DNA from: Candidatus Atribacteria bacterium
GTDB taxonomy: Bacteria > Atribacterota > Phoenicimicrobiia > Phoenicimicrobiales > Phoenicimicrobiaceae
DNA length: 62,552 nucleotides
Assembly: GCA_003513845.1 (NCBI GenBank)
Contig: DOTB01000037.1
Location: 8,955 to 71,506 of the forward strand
Direction of reading: 5' to 3'
This document shows positions 36,277 to 44,164 of this stretch, piece after piece. Within the stretch, counting starts at the first letter, position 1; each line of letters begins with the position of its first letter. The translations under genes and the position numbers were made by a program. The notes beneath the pieces were generated by a model, which worked only from the letters and a program-made list of their open reading frames with translations, was not told the DNA's origin and searched no databases.

Positions 36277-37410
36277 ATGCAAAACCCAGAGAAAGTTTAT
36301 ATTGATTTTGCTTCTAAAGTTTCTTTCTTAGAGTTTATTCAGGATGAGTTTAAAAACACTAATATTCCAATAGAAGAGTTACAACAAGAAATATCTTTAT
36401 TGGAATCAAGAAACCAATGGAATATAAACGATTTGTCTGAGTATGTAAAAAATTATCCTCGAAGTTTTATTATCTTTCAAAATATCTTTCAATTATTAAG
36501 ATTTACAAATGCTCAACTTATACATTTTGTATTTGATATAGTTAAGCTTAATTCTTTAGATATTAATGCAATATATGAATATATGATTTTAAATCTTAAA
36601 CATGACCTAGAATTCAGAAAAATATATTTAAAAACAATGGATCAAAAATTGGATTATAGTAGTTTTATTTCACATTCGGGTCAATATGATAAGAAATATT
36701 TGATTGCGATCTTTAAATTTGCAATTTCAAAATATATAGAAAAGAGCTTTAAAAATATTTCTATATTAGAAACAAGGATTCAAAAAAGCGAATTTGAAGA
36801 TTTTTCTATAAGATTTTCTAATTATTTGTTAAATAATTTGAAGTTAAATGAGGTGCTTGGTACGATTAATATTGAAAAATATCTAAGGAATAAAAGGATA
36901 CCTCTTGATACTAAAAGTCTTCATGGAAATTACCCTAAAATCAAGATTGAAAAGATATTAAAGAATAATGGCTATAAAAATATTGACTATCTATTAAATA
37001 ATGCTGGTGTAAAAATATTAAAACATAATTTGCAAGAGCAACTTAATGACCCTGCGTTAAAGAATAATAAATTATTTTGTACCGAGCGCTATATCGATAA
37101 AATAATCAAAATTAAAGATAATAAACTTAAAAAATTTGATCTAATTATTTTCCATAATAATAAACCTAAATACTTATTTGAGATAAATTTCTATTCTACT
37201 GAAGGTACAAAAATTGGAATAAACCAAAATGAATATATAGATTTAAATAATTATATTAAAGAGAATTTTGAGAATTTTAAATTTTATTGGATTACAGATG
37301 GGAATTATTGGCTTACAACTCAAGGTAAAATAAGATTTTTAAACTTACTTAAATATTTTGATAAAATATTTAATATTAATACATTTGCAGAACAAATAAA
37401 TAGTTTTTAA
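36277..37410 (+). CDS. Type II restriction endonuclease, DpnII/MboI-like C-terminus
   Basis: 377 residues. Most of the N-terminal 270 is helical without a recognisable family signature. The C-terminal third contains KKFDLIIFHNNKPKYLFEIN followed by FYSTEGTKIGIN. This D-x(n)-ExN-FYS-G-TK pattern is the PD-(D/E)xK variant of DpnII/MboI-type enzymes, with Asn in place of the usual Lys. Cuts DNA unless protected by the preceding methylase. The very low GC and adjacency to the methylase gene fit a mobile R-M pair. The recognition site cannot be read from sequence. Confidence 0.72.
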   Translation: MQNPEKVYIDFASKVSFLEFIQDEFKNTNIPIEELQQEISLLESRNQWNINDLSEYVKNYPRSFIIFQNIFQLLRFTNAQLIHFVFDIVKLNSLDINAIYEYMILNLKHDLEFRKIYLKTMDQKLDYSSFISHSGQYDKKYLIAIFKFAISKYIEKSFKNISILETRIQKSEFEDFSIRFSNYLLNNLKLNEVLGTINIEKYLRNKRIPLDTKSLHGNYPKIKIEKILKNNGYKNIDYLLNNAGVKILKHNLQEQLNDPALKNNKLFCTERYIDKIIKIKDNKLKKFDLIIFHNNKPKYLFEINFYSTEGTKIGINQNEYIDLNNYIKENFENFKFYWITDGNYWLTTQGKIRFLNLLKYFDKIFNINTFAEQINSF

Positions 37411-37827
37411 ATTATTTATATTTTACAAAAAATAAAGCTCTTTTGTTAAAATACCTATCAATCTATCACCTTTTGTTTATAGTGTACTTAGACTCTCTTC
37501 AGAAATAATCTGATAAAACGCAAAAAAACCGCATTTTAGGCTTAAATTTTTTAAAAAATCGATAATTTTACTACCCTATTTTTGGGGTATTTTGGCCTCG
37601 GCAAATTCATCAAACCCTTATAAATAGCCACTTTTGGATTTTTGGATGAATGAAAATTTGGTTAAAAAAATGCAATTTTCAAGGGATAAAGTATAGCTCG
37701 AGCAAAAATTTTCTCTTATATGCGTTATTTCGCAATCTACTTTTTTAACACCAATAACAAAAAGTAGCTTACTATTGATTGACAGGCATAATAATTAGTG
37801 ATATTCTATGCATAGAGGTGATGCAAA
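37411..37827. repeat. Intergenic with two kinds of island-flanking repeats
   Basis: No gene. Repeat C at 37518-37575 recurs at 39235-39293 (shared GCATTTTAGG...CTTAAATTTTTTAAAAAATC...GATAATTTTACTACC with few changes). Repeat E at 37709-37743 (core TATGCGTTATTTCGCAATCT) recurs at 42549-42579. Both repeats are in direct orientation and bracket toxin-antitoxin genes. Confidence 0.85.
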
Positions 37828-38031
37828 ATGAGAACTACAATAGATATTGATAAAAAACTTCTTGAAGAAGCATTGAAAATATCAAAAATACGCACAAAAA
37901 AGGAATTAATTAACTTGACTTTGAAAGAATATATTAGGAGAATACGTTTAAAAAATTTGAAAAATCGCTTAGGGAATTATGATTTAGCCATTGACTTGGA
38001 TGATTTGAAAGAGAGCAGAAAAGATGAGTAA
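37828..38031 (+). CDS. vapB: VapB-family antitoxin
   Basis: 67 residues: an N-terminal ribbon-helix-helix-like MRTTIDIDKKLLEEALKIS followed by TKKELINLTLKEYIRRIRLK and a C-terminal acidic tail that binds the toxin. It overlaps vapC by eight bases. It should neutralise VapC and repress the operon. The start follows AGAGGTGATGCAAA. Confidence 0.88.
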   Translation: MRTTIDIDKKLLEEALKISKIRTKKELINLTLKEYIRRIRLKNLKNRLGNYDLAIDLDDLKESRKDE

Positions 38032-38446
38032 GCAAAATAATCTTGTTCTGATAGATTCTTCCTTATGGATTTTAGGTCTTAAGCGTAATTGTTCAGAAAA
38101 TGTGAGGAAAGTAATAGGCGAATTGTTAGATAAAGATCTTGCAGCTACCTGTGGTATGATATTAATGGAAATACTACAAGGGAGTAAAAATAAGAAAGAA
38201 TACGATGAGATAAAAATAGAATTAGAGGCACTCCATTATTTTGAAGAGAACAAAGAAGTTTGGAATAGGGGTGCTCAATTAGGGTTTGATTTAAGAAGAA
38301 AAGGAGTAACTATCCCTGTTACTGATATTCTTATTGCCTCAATAGCTATATTCTATGATCTAATACTTTTCCATGCAGACCATCATTTTGAAATAATTGC
38401 GGAAAATAGCAGTTTGAAGAGTAAGCAAATTATTTCGGGAATATAG
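38024..38446 (+). CDS. vapC: VapC PIN-domain ribonuclease toxin
   Basis: 140 residues with the PIN fold: LVLIDSSLWILGL near residue 7 (first Asp), MILMEILQGS near 45 (Glu), VTDILIASIAIF near 100 (Asp) and LFHADHHFEIIAE near 118 (final Asp region). All four acidic metal ligands are present, so it should be an active RNase cleaving tRNA or rRNA as other VapCs do. Confidence 0.9.
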   Translation: MSKQNNLVLIDSSLWILGLKRNCSENVRKVIGELLDKDLAATCGMILMEILQGSKNKKEYDEIKIELEALHYFEENKEVWNRGAQLGFDLRRKGVTIPVTDILIASIAIFYDLILFHADHHFEIIAENSSLKSKQIISGI

Positions 38447-38490
38447 TGTTAGAAAAATACAGTACTTAAAAGATTAATGGAGGGCGGAAA

Positions 38491-38772
38491 ATGAAAGTCG
38501 AAGAGATTAAAAGAAAGATATTGCCCGTATTGAAGAAATATGGAGTAACAAGGGCGGGTATTTTTGGCTCTGTGGCAAGAGGAGAAGCAAGGGAGGACAG
38601 TGATATTGATATTTTAGTGGAGATTAAAGGTAGAATGAGTTTACTTGATTTTGCTGGATTAAAGGTAGAACTTGAAGAGACTCTTGGCAAGCCAGTTGAT
38701 TTAGGAGAGTATTCAGCAATCAAGCCAATCATTAAGGAACAAATCCTGAGTGAAGAGGTGGCTATTTTATGA
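38491..38772 (+). CDS. mntA: MNT-type nucleotidyltransferase (second MNT/HEPN pair)
   Basis: 93 residues. The signature GIFGSVARGEAREDSDIDIL carries GSxARGE and the catalytic SDIDIL. KPVDLGEYSAIKPIIKEQIL completes the MNT fold. It is the antitoxin partner of the following DUF86 protein and overlaps it by four bases. The start follows GGAGGGCGGAAA. Confidence 0.9.
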   Translation: MKVEEIKRKILPVLKKYGVTRAGIFGSVARGEAREDSDIDILVEIKGRMSLLDFAGLKVELEETLGKPVDLGEYSAIKPIIKEQILSEEVAIL

Positions 38773-39116
38773 AAAGAAACGTAAAACTCTATTTACAAGA
38801 TATATGGGAAAGTATATTAGCAATAGAGGAATATACCCAGAACCTTTCAGAAGATAGGTTTTATTCGAATCGTCAGGTTCAAGATGCAATTATTAGAAGG
38901 TTGAAGATAATTGGCGAAGCAGTCAAGAATATAGATGACGATATCAGAGATAAGTATCCACAGATACCATGGAAGAAGATTGCAGGGATGAGGGATATTA
39001 TTGCTCATGAATATTTTGGGGTAAAGCTTGATAGAGTATGGGATATTGTGAGAAAAGATTTGCCTAATCTAAAAGAAAAAATTGGAACCGTAATAGAGGA
39101 GGAAGAAAATGTCTGA
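38769..39116 (+). CDS. hepT: HepT-like DUF86 HEPN ribonuclease toxin
   Basis: 115 residues. DUF86-type HEPN with the catalytic RX4HXY motif in MRDIIAHEYFGV (Arg-x4-His-x-Tyr) near residue 77, preceded by RRLKIIGEAVKNI and PQIPWKKIAGM. Tyr of this motif is the AMPylation target in characterised HepT/MntA pairs. Both genes look intact. Confidence 0.9.
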   Translation: MKRNVKLYLQDIWESILAIEEYTQNLSEDRFYSNRQVQDAIIRRLKIIGEAVKNIDDDIRDKYPQIPWKKIAGMRDIIAHEYFGVKLDRVWDIVRKDLPNLKEKIGTVIEEEENV

Positions 39117-39370
39117 GAGTAACCCGAATGAAAAACAAAGGCGTTCAACCCAACAAACAATAGTACATCATCTGAACCAGATATAAAAATTATCAAGTTA
39201 TTGGTTTTGCTACCTTCAGGAATGCTCCCCAAGGACGCACAAAAACTGCATTTTAGGGCTTAAATTTTTTAAAAAATCGATAATTTTACTACCTTAAAAT
39301 TGAAATATCCACTAATTGTGTATATAATATAGGATGTAATCCTGTATTTATTACATAGAAGGTAGATATT
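39117..39370. repeat. Intergenic with right copy of repeat C
   Basis: No gene. The repeat C copy at 39235-39293 matches 37518-37575 and closes the vapBC + MNT/HEPN segment. Its core TTTTTTAAAAAA is palindromic. Confidence 0.8.
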
Positions 39371-40191
39371 ATGGAAAATGAAAAAACTTTAGGAAAAATT
39401 AGTGCTAAACTTATTAGAAAATTATATGATGAAAATAAATCTGTTTTTAAAATTAACGATGCACAAAGAATTTTGGGAAAAAGTTATAATGCTGTTACAG
39501 ATTTGTTAAGTGAATTAGTAAAACGAAAAGTAATTGTTCGTCTAAAGGCAGGTAAATATTTAATTATCCCTCAAGAAATGGGAAGTGGAGAGAATTATTT
39601 AGGCAATTGGTATATAGCTGGCAAAGAAATTATTAATTCCAAGAAATATTATATTGCTTTTTATAGTGCCATGAATTACTGGGGGATGTTAACACAACCT
39701 TTGATTAAAGTTTTTATTGCTACACCTAAAAGACAAATTGTACCTCGGGAAATGATAGGAAAAATGATTTTTGTTACCGTGAAAGAAAAGTCGATTTGGG
39801 GGTCCAAGAAGTATGGATGAATAATAAAGAAAAAATAAGAATTTCAAATATTGAAAAAACTATTATTGATTGCTTAACTTATCCTAGATATTGTGGAGGA
39901 ATTACGGAAATAGCTAAAGGTATTTGGATAGTTAAAGATAAGCTCGATTATAAGACATTACTAAATTATGTTAATAGACAAAATAAAAATGTTGTTGCAA
40001 AGAGATTAGGGTATTTACTAGAATTATTAAATATTGGAGACTCAAATATTATATTAGGATTGAAAAAATATGTAAGAGACCGCTATGATTTATTTGATCC
40101 TACCTTATCTGTAAAAAGAATTGATAGAAACAGCTGGCGTTTAATTGATAATGTAGGTCAAAAACAAATAAAGAATATAATCAGGTTTTAG
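39371..40191 (+). pseudogene. AbiEi-type antitoxin, frameshifted
   Basis: Frame 1 (39371-39820) encodes a winged-helix N-terminus (SVFKINDAQRILGKSYNAVTDLLSELVKRK) ending at a premature stop. The remainder continues in a second frame (39796-40191) with VQEVWMNNKEKIRISNIEKTIIDCL, PRYCGGITEIAKG and KRLGYLLELL, the AbiEi C-terminal signature. Inserting one G in the G5 run near 39797-39801 joins both into a continuous 273-residue protein. AbiEi represses and neutralises the type IV toxin AbiEii. Quoted motifs are trimmed; the join is WG-VQEVW. Confidence 0.85.
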
Positions 40192-40456
40192 AAAAATGAT
40201 AGATTATTTACAAGTACAAAGATTGGCTATAAAAAATAATGTATCTCCGGGAATAATTGAAAAAGATTATTTAATCGAACTTGTATTATTCTATTTTTAG
40301 GCAGCGTATACAATTTTGGTTGCTATTTACTTTTTAGTTCTTTTTTAAAATTTAATAATAGTAGTAGTATTGTGGAGAGTGTGGGCAACCTGAAGGGTTG
40401 TCCAAGTAATGGGGGTAACTCTTTGGGAGTTATCCACATTACGTCACTATCCACAA

Positions 40457-41551
40457 TTAACACTTTTGCGAAAAACGTACCCAGTTGATATTACTGGTGT
40501 CTATCCCAGCCAGTTCAAGAGGCGATTTTCCATTGTTACCGGGTATCCTAGAGCAATTAAAGTGGTGAAACCGGTAATACATAACCAAAAGCTTAATAGA
40601 GTTGTAAGCTGTCTCATAGGATTCGAATCCGGCAACTTTCTTGAACTTTTGATTGAGCTGTTTGATGACATTTTCAATAATATTATTATCTGGTCGTAAA
40701 TTATGATCTTTGAAACGTTTAATAAGATTGGGGAATCTGATTCTCAAGATATTCATTCTTTTAATGAGCTTAGCCTGCCTTAATTCATCTTGATGGCGTT
40801 CTAAGTATCTAATTGCCCTTAAAGCGGTAGGCAAGGTCTTACACCTACAGATGATCCTGGTAATAAGAAGGAATTTTTCGGCCCAAAGTTTATTACCACC
40901 GGCATAGTGATACTTAAGGTAGAACTCTGTTGCCCGATAGGCATGATAAGTACAGAACTGATGAGGTATTCCTGGTAAAAGCCAGCGGACGGTTCCAAAA
41001 AACTCGGGCAGGAGATCACTGATAACCCCTTTAAAAGGATATTTTATTACCATCTTGATAATAATGAGAAACCAGGCGACATTTATTTCATTTTCTCTTG
41101 AGACTAACTCCCAGTGGACGATATCTTGGGTCTTTAGATCTACAGCTAGAAGCAGGTACCACTCCACACCTTTGATGAAGATCCTCTTTTCATCTATGAA
41201 AAGATAACCAGACCATTGAGGTTTAAGTTCAGAGGCCACATCTACTGTAGACTTACAATTAGTACCTAAGGCATTGATGATCTTAAAGATTTTGTAAGGG
41301 GCAATTCCTAATTGTCGGCTTACTGCCCGGTAGCTTGCTTCAGAATCATAGTACAGTTCACAGGCCCTAATTTGTATAGAGAAATTTATCGGATGATCCT
41401 TGCAAGGCTTAAAGGCTCGTTTACAATCATTACAGTACCAGCGTTGGTAGTACAGGTTTCTTTTGCCAAAAGATGTGTTTCTCTTCTTAGACCTGGTTCC
41501 GTGTTTTTTGGTATTAAGACTACCACAGAAAATACAACGTTTTTTTCGCAT
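40457..41551 (-). CDS. DDE-type transposase with N-terminal zinc ribbon
   Basis: 364 residues. The zinc ribbon has CIFCGSLNTKKHG and WYCNDCKRAF. A helix-turn-helix follows (SYRAVSRQLGIAPYKIFK). The first Asp is in SGYLFIDEKRIFIKG near 125, the second in GVISDLLPEFFG near 185. PHQFCTYHAYRATE is the conserved CxxH-like insert. The final Glu is in DNNIIENVIKQLNQKFKKVA, followed by GFES, near 305-325. All catalytic residues appear present. Family not assigned with certainty (ISL3/MULE-like features). The start follows GGAGGGTCTATT and is preceded by a 10-bp inverted repeat. Confidence 0.85.
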   Translation of the reverse strand: MRKKRCIFCGSLNTKKHGTRSKKRNTSFGKRNLYYQRWYCNDCKRAFKPCKDHPINFSIQIRACELYYDSEASYRAVSRQLGIAPYKIFKIINALGTNCKSTVDVASELKPQWSGYLFIDEKRIFIKGVEWYLLLAVDLKTQDIVHWELVSRENEINVAWFLIIIKMVIKYPFKGVISDLLPEFFGTVRWLLPGIPHQFCTYHAYRATEFYLKYHYAGGNKLWAEKFLLITRIICRCKTLPTALRAIRYLERHQDELRQAKLIKRMNILRIRFPNLIKRFKDHNLRPDNNIIENVIKQLNQKFKKVAGFESYETAYNSIKLLVMYYRFHHFNCSRIPGNNGKSPLELAGIDTSNINWVRFSQKC

Positions 41552-41563
41552 AATAGACCCTCC

Positions 41564-41584
41564 TTAGCGTGTTGAACACGCTAA
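41564..41584. promoter_or_regulatory. 10-bp inverted repeat just upstream of the transposase ribosome site
   Basis: TTAGCGTGTT-G-AACACGCTAA. On the transposase (minus) strand the hairpin ends immediately before GGAGGG and the start codon. It could be an operator, or an RNA hairpin that limits translation from read-through transcripts, as known for some ISs. Confidence 0.6.
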
Positions 41585-42364
41585 CACAATTAGGTCTATC
41601 ATGCAACATCAATTAATATAGGTGTTTTAAACACATTTTGTCAAAGAACAGCAACCAATTTTGTATACGCTGTGTATTTTTCTAAATATAATTTTCTTTG
41701 TGAAAATCTTGTTTTTAGAGGAGGTACAGCCTTAAAGAAAATTTATTTCCCAGAATTTCGATTTTCTGAAGATTTGGATTTTGTAGTTGATAATGAGAAA
41801 GAAATTAATGTGTATTAAGATATAATTATTCAAATATTGCAGAAAATTTCTTTTGACTATCCTATAAAAATAGATAAACGTTCTATATTTGAAAGAGATC
41901 GATTACAATTATTTATTATATATGACATTGTCCCTGATATAAAAGGTTTAAAAGAATTAAAGGTAGATATTTTGCAGGATTATTATATTCCAAAACACGG
42001 AAGAAAGAGGCTTTTATTTTCATATCCAGAATTCGAAAATAAGAATTCAATATTAAAAACCTATGTATTAGAATCCTTGCTATGTGATAAAATTGGCAGA
42101 ATTTTGGATGCTGATAATGAATCGAGAGATTTGTATGATTTATGGTATTTATTAAAGTTAAAGCTTGATATTAAAATAGTAAGGGAAGAGTTTAAAAATA
42201 AATATGGTTATGAAATATTAATTCCCAATTTATCGAGAGAGATTGTTAAAGATGATTATAAACAAAATTGGGAAAATAGATTAATATTTCAAATATCTGA
42301 ACTTCCTGATTATAATATGGTAATTAAAGATTTAAATAAATTGATAAAGAAAAAATTTGAATAA

Positions 42365-42817
42365 TGAGCCTAATTTGAATAGATACTGTACCGAAAGTTG
42401 ATTCAAAACTCTCCTTTAGATACTGTATTTGTTGCAAATATTTTAAAGAATCTAGACCTCCATATATTCTGCCTTTTCTACATGCTATTTATTTACAAGA
42501 TATTAAGTAAGAGAACTTCATTGAATTTATGGTAAGAAAAGGCACCATTCTCTTATATGCGTTATTTCGCAATCTGCTTCTGAAAGCCTTATATTATAAG
42601 GTTCTTCAATTCAAATCAATTTCAAAATGAAACAGAGAATCGTCTCTTCCCTTGTTTTTTGTGCATTAATGACAAAATATAATTATATAAAAGTTTATTA
42701 TTCATACTATTGTACAAAGGAAATAGACTATTCAATGTCGTATATTTTATACATTATAATAAATAATAAATTATATATTAAAGATAATTTAATTTCTAAT
42801 TGAGGTAATATAAGAGG
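42365..42817. other. Intergenic, right edge of accessory island, with repeat E
   Basis: No gene. Repeat E copy at 42549-42579 (core TATGCGTTATTTCGCAATCT) matches 37709-37743, in the same orientation. The rest is AT-rich and without clear structure. Confidence 0.75.
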
Positions 42818-43954
42818 ATGAAAATAGTTGTAGCCCCCGATTCTTTTAAGGGTAGTTTGACTGCTATAGAAGTAGCAGGTGGAATAGAACGGGGGATAAG
42901 AGAGATTTTCCCGGAAGCTGAAATTATAAAAATTCCCATGGCCGATGGTGGAGACGGGACAGTTCAGTGCCTGGTTAATGCCACTGGAGGGAAAATTTTA
43001 AGAGAGAAAGTCACAGGTCCCTTAGGAGAAGAAGTTTTAGCTTCCTACGGCATTTTAGGGGACAAGAAGACCGCAGTTATCGAGATGGCTGAAGCATCTG
43101 GATTAACTTTAGTCCCAGTGAATAAAAGGAATCCCTTAGTAACCACTACCTATGGAACTGGCCAGTTAATTAGAGCAGCCTTAGACCAGGGATGCCGAAA
43201 GATGATAATTGGCATTGGGGGGAGTGCTACCAATGATGGAGGAGCCGGAATGGTCCAGGCTTTGGGAGCTAAATTATTAGATGAAGAAGGAAAAGAGATT
43301 GGGTTCGGAGGAGGAGAACTGAAAAAAATTAGCAGGATTGACATTAGACATATGGATAAGCGTTTGTCTGATACCAAAATATTGGTTGCCTCAGATGTTA
43401 CTAACCCACTTTGTGGGCCGAAAGGTGCTTCCAGGGTATATGGACCTCAGAAAGGAGCTACTCCGGAAATGGCGGAGGAGTTAGATAAATCTCTGGCCCA
43501 TTTTGCCAAAATGATAAAAAGAGATTTACATAAAGATGTAAAAGATATGCCAGGGGCAGGAGCAGCTGGCGGGTTAGGGGCAAGTCTAATGGCCTTCTTA
43601 AACGCAGAGCTTAGGCCGGGCATTGATATTGTAATTGAAGTAGTAAAATTAGAAGAGGCGATAAAAGGTGCTGACCTGGTAATTACGGGCGAAGGGAAAA
43701 TCGACAGCCAGACTATTTATGGAAAGGCTCCTATTGGAGTAGCCAAAATTGCTAAAAAATATAATATTCCAGTAATAGCTATTGCGGCGCTTATTGGAGA
43801 TGATGCCGATATCGTCCACCAATATGGAATTGACAATTTGATTAAGGTTAGTGAACCTCCTGTTAGCTTGACCGAGCCTAAGTCTAAGAAAATTCGGCTG
43901 ATCAAGAAGAGTATAAAACAATTTTTAGAGAGAAAGTCAAAAACTATATCATAG
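42818..43954 (+). CDS. garK: Glycerate 2-kinase (GlxK/GarK family)
   Basis: 378-residue class I glycerate kinase making 2-phosphoglycerate, entering glycolysis. Motifs are VVAPDSFKGSLTAIEVA at the start, PMADGGDGTVQCLV near 40, GIGGSATNDGGAGMVQALG near 125, SDVTNPLCGPKGASRVYGPQ near 192 and GAGAAGGLGASLMAFL near 255. It is followed by a TRAP transporter and a tartronate-semialdehyde reductase. A decayed second copy lies at 48.2 kb. The start follows TTGAGGTAATATAAGAGG. Glycerate could come from the TRAP substrate or from glycosylglycerate breakdown by genes at 54-59 kb. Confidence 0.94.
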   Translation: MKIVVAPDSFKGSLTAIEVAGGIERGIREIFPEAEIIKIPMADGGDGTVQCLVNATGGKILREKVTGPLGEEVLASYGILGDKKTAVIEMAEASGLTLVPVNKRNPLVTTTYGTGQLIRAALDQGCRKMIIGIGGSATNDGGAGMVQALGAKLLDEEGKEIGFGGGELKKISRIDIRHMDKRLSDTKILVASDVTNPLCGPKGASRVYGPQKGATPEMAEELDKSLAHFAKMIKRDLHKDVKDMPGAGAAGGLGASLMAFLNAELRPGIDIVIEVVKLEEAIKGADLVITGEGKIDSQTIYGKAPIGVAKIAKKYNIPVIAIAALIGDDADIVHQYGIDNLIKVSEPPVSLTEPKSKKIRLIKKSIKQFLERKSKTIS

Positions 43955-44094
43955 ATTTTAAAAATATTTTAGTATACAATAAGAAAAACACTTATAAATA
44001 ATAGTATTTTATTAAAAAAACAAGTAATGTAGTAAGCTGAATGATTAAATATTAAGATTAAAGGGGGGTGAGAGCAGGGAAGGAGATATTGTTG

Positions 44095-44130
44095 AAAAAC
44101 TATGTAACAAATATTATTTGCATAGTTTTT
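44095..44130. promoter_or_regulatory. 10-bp inverted repeat before the TRAP operon
   Basis: AAAAACTATG and CATAGTTTTT separated by 16 bases, ending in a T-run. It could be the garK terminator or part of TRAP regulation. It is 35 bases upstream of the dctP start. Confidence 0.5.
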
Positions 44131-44164
44131 AATGACCCTTAAATTGTAAAAGGAGGTTTTAAAA

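Larger units (their letters stand above)
40298..41674 (-). mobile_element. Insertion sequence, 1377 bp, with 7-bp target duplication
   Basis: 23-bp inverted ends with two mismatches: 40301-40323 (CAGCGTATACAATTTTGG...) and the complement of 41650-41672 (CAGCGTATACAAAATTGG...). The target TATTTTT is duplicated at 40291-40297 and 41675-41681. It carries one transposase gene on the minus strand and two tandem hairpins near 40390-40440 downstream of it (GGGCAACC/GGTTGTCC and GTAACTC/GAGTTAT). Insertion split the AbiEii gene. Two flanking bases at each end are not part of the inverted repeats. Confidence 0.88.
40196..42364 (+). pseudogene. AbiEii-type nucleotidyltransferase toxin, disrupted by IS
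   Basis: The 5' part (40196-40297) reads MIDYLQVQRLAIKNNVSPGI, then loses one A at 40260-40263 (restoring it gives IIEKDYLIELVLFYF). An IS interrupts the gene between 40297 and 41675. Removing the IS and one target copy joins FYF to SKYNFLCENLVFRGGTALKK in frame. An in-frame TAA at 41816-41818 follows SEDLDFVVDNEKEINVY. The remainder to 42364 is intact (KVDILQDYYIPKHG, YVLESLLCDKIGRILD, RDLYDLWYLLKL). Motifs GGTALKK and SEDLDF are the nucleotidyltransferase core of AbiEii. The system is dead by at least three independent lesions plus the antitoxin frameshift. Confidence 0.88.

Noticed and set aside
40409..41575. Plus-strand open frames at 40409-40699 and 41312-41575 inside the IS
   Set aside because: They are antisense shadows of the transposase and its end, without family motifs.
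33387..42817. CRISPR array or prophage in the accessory island
   Set aside because: Repeats occur only in pairs at cassette borders without regular spacing. No cas, integrase or phage structural genes are visible.
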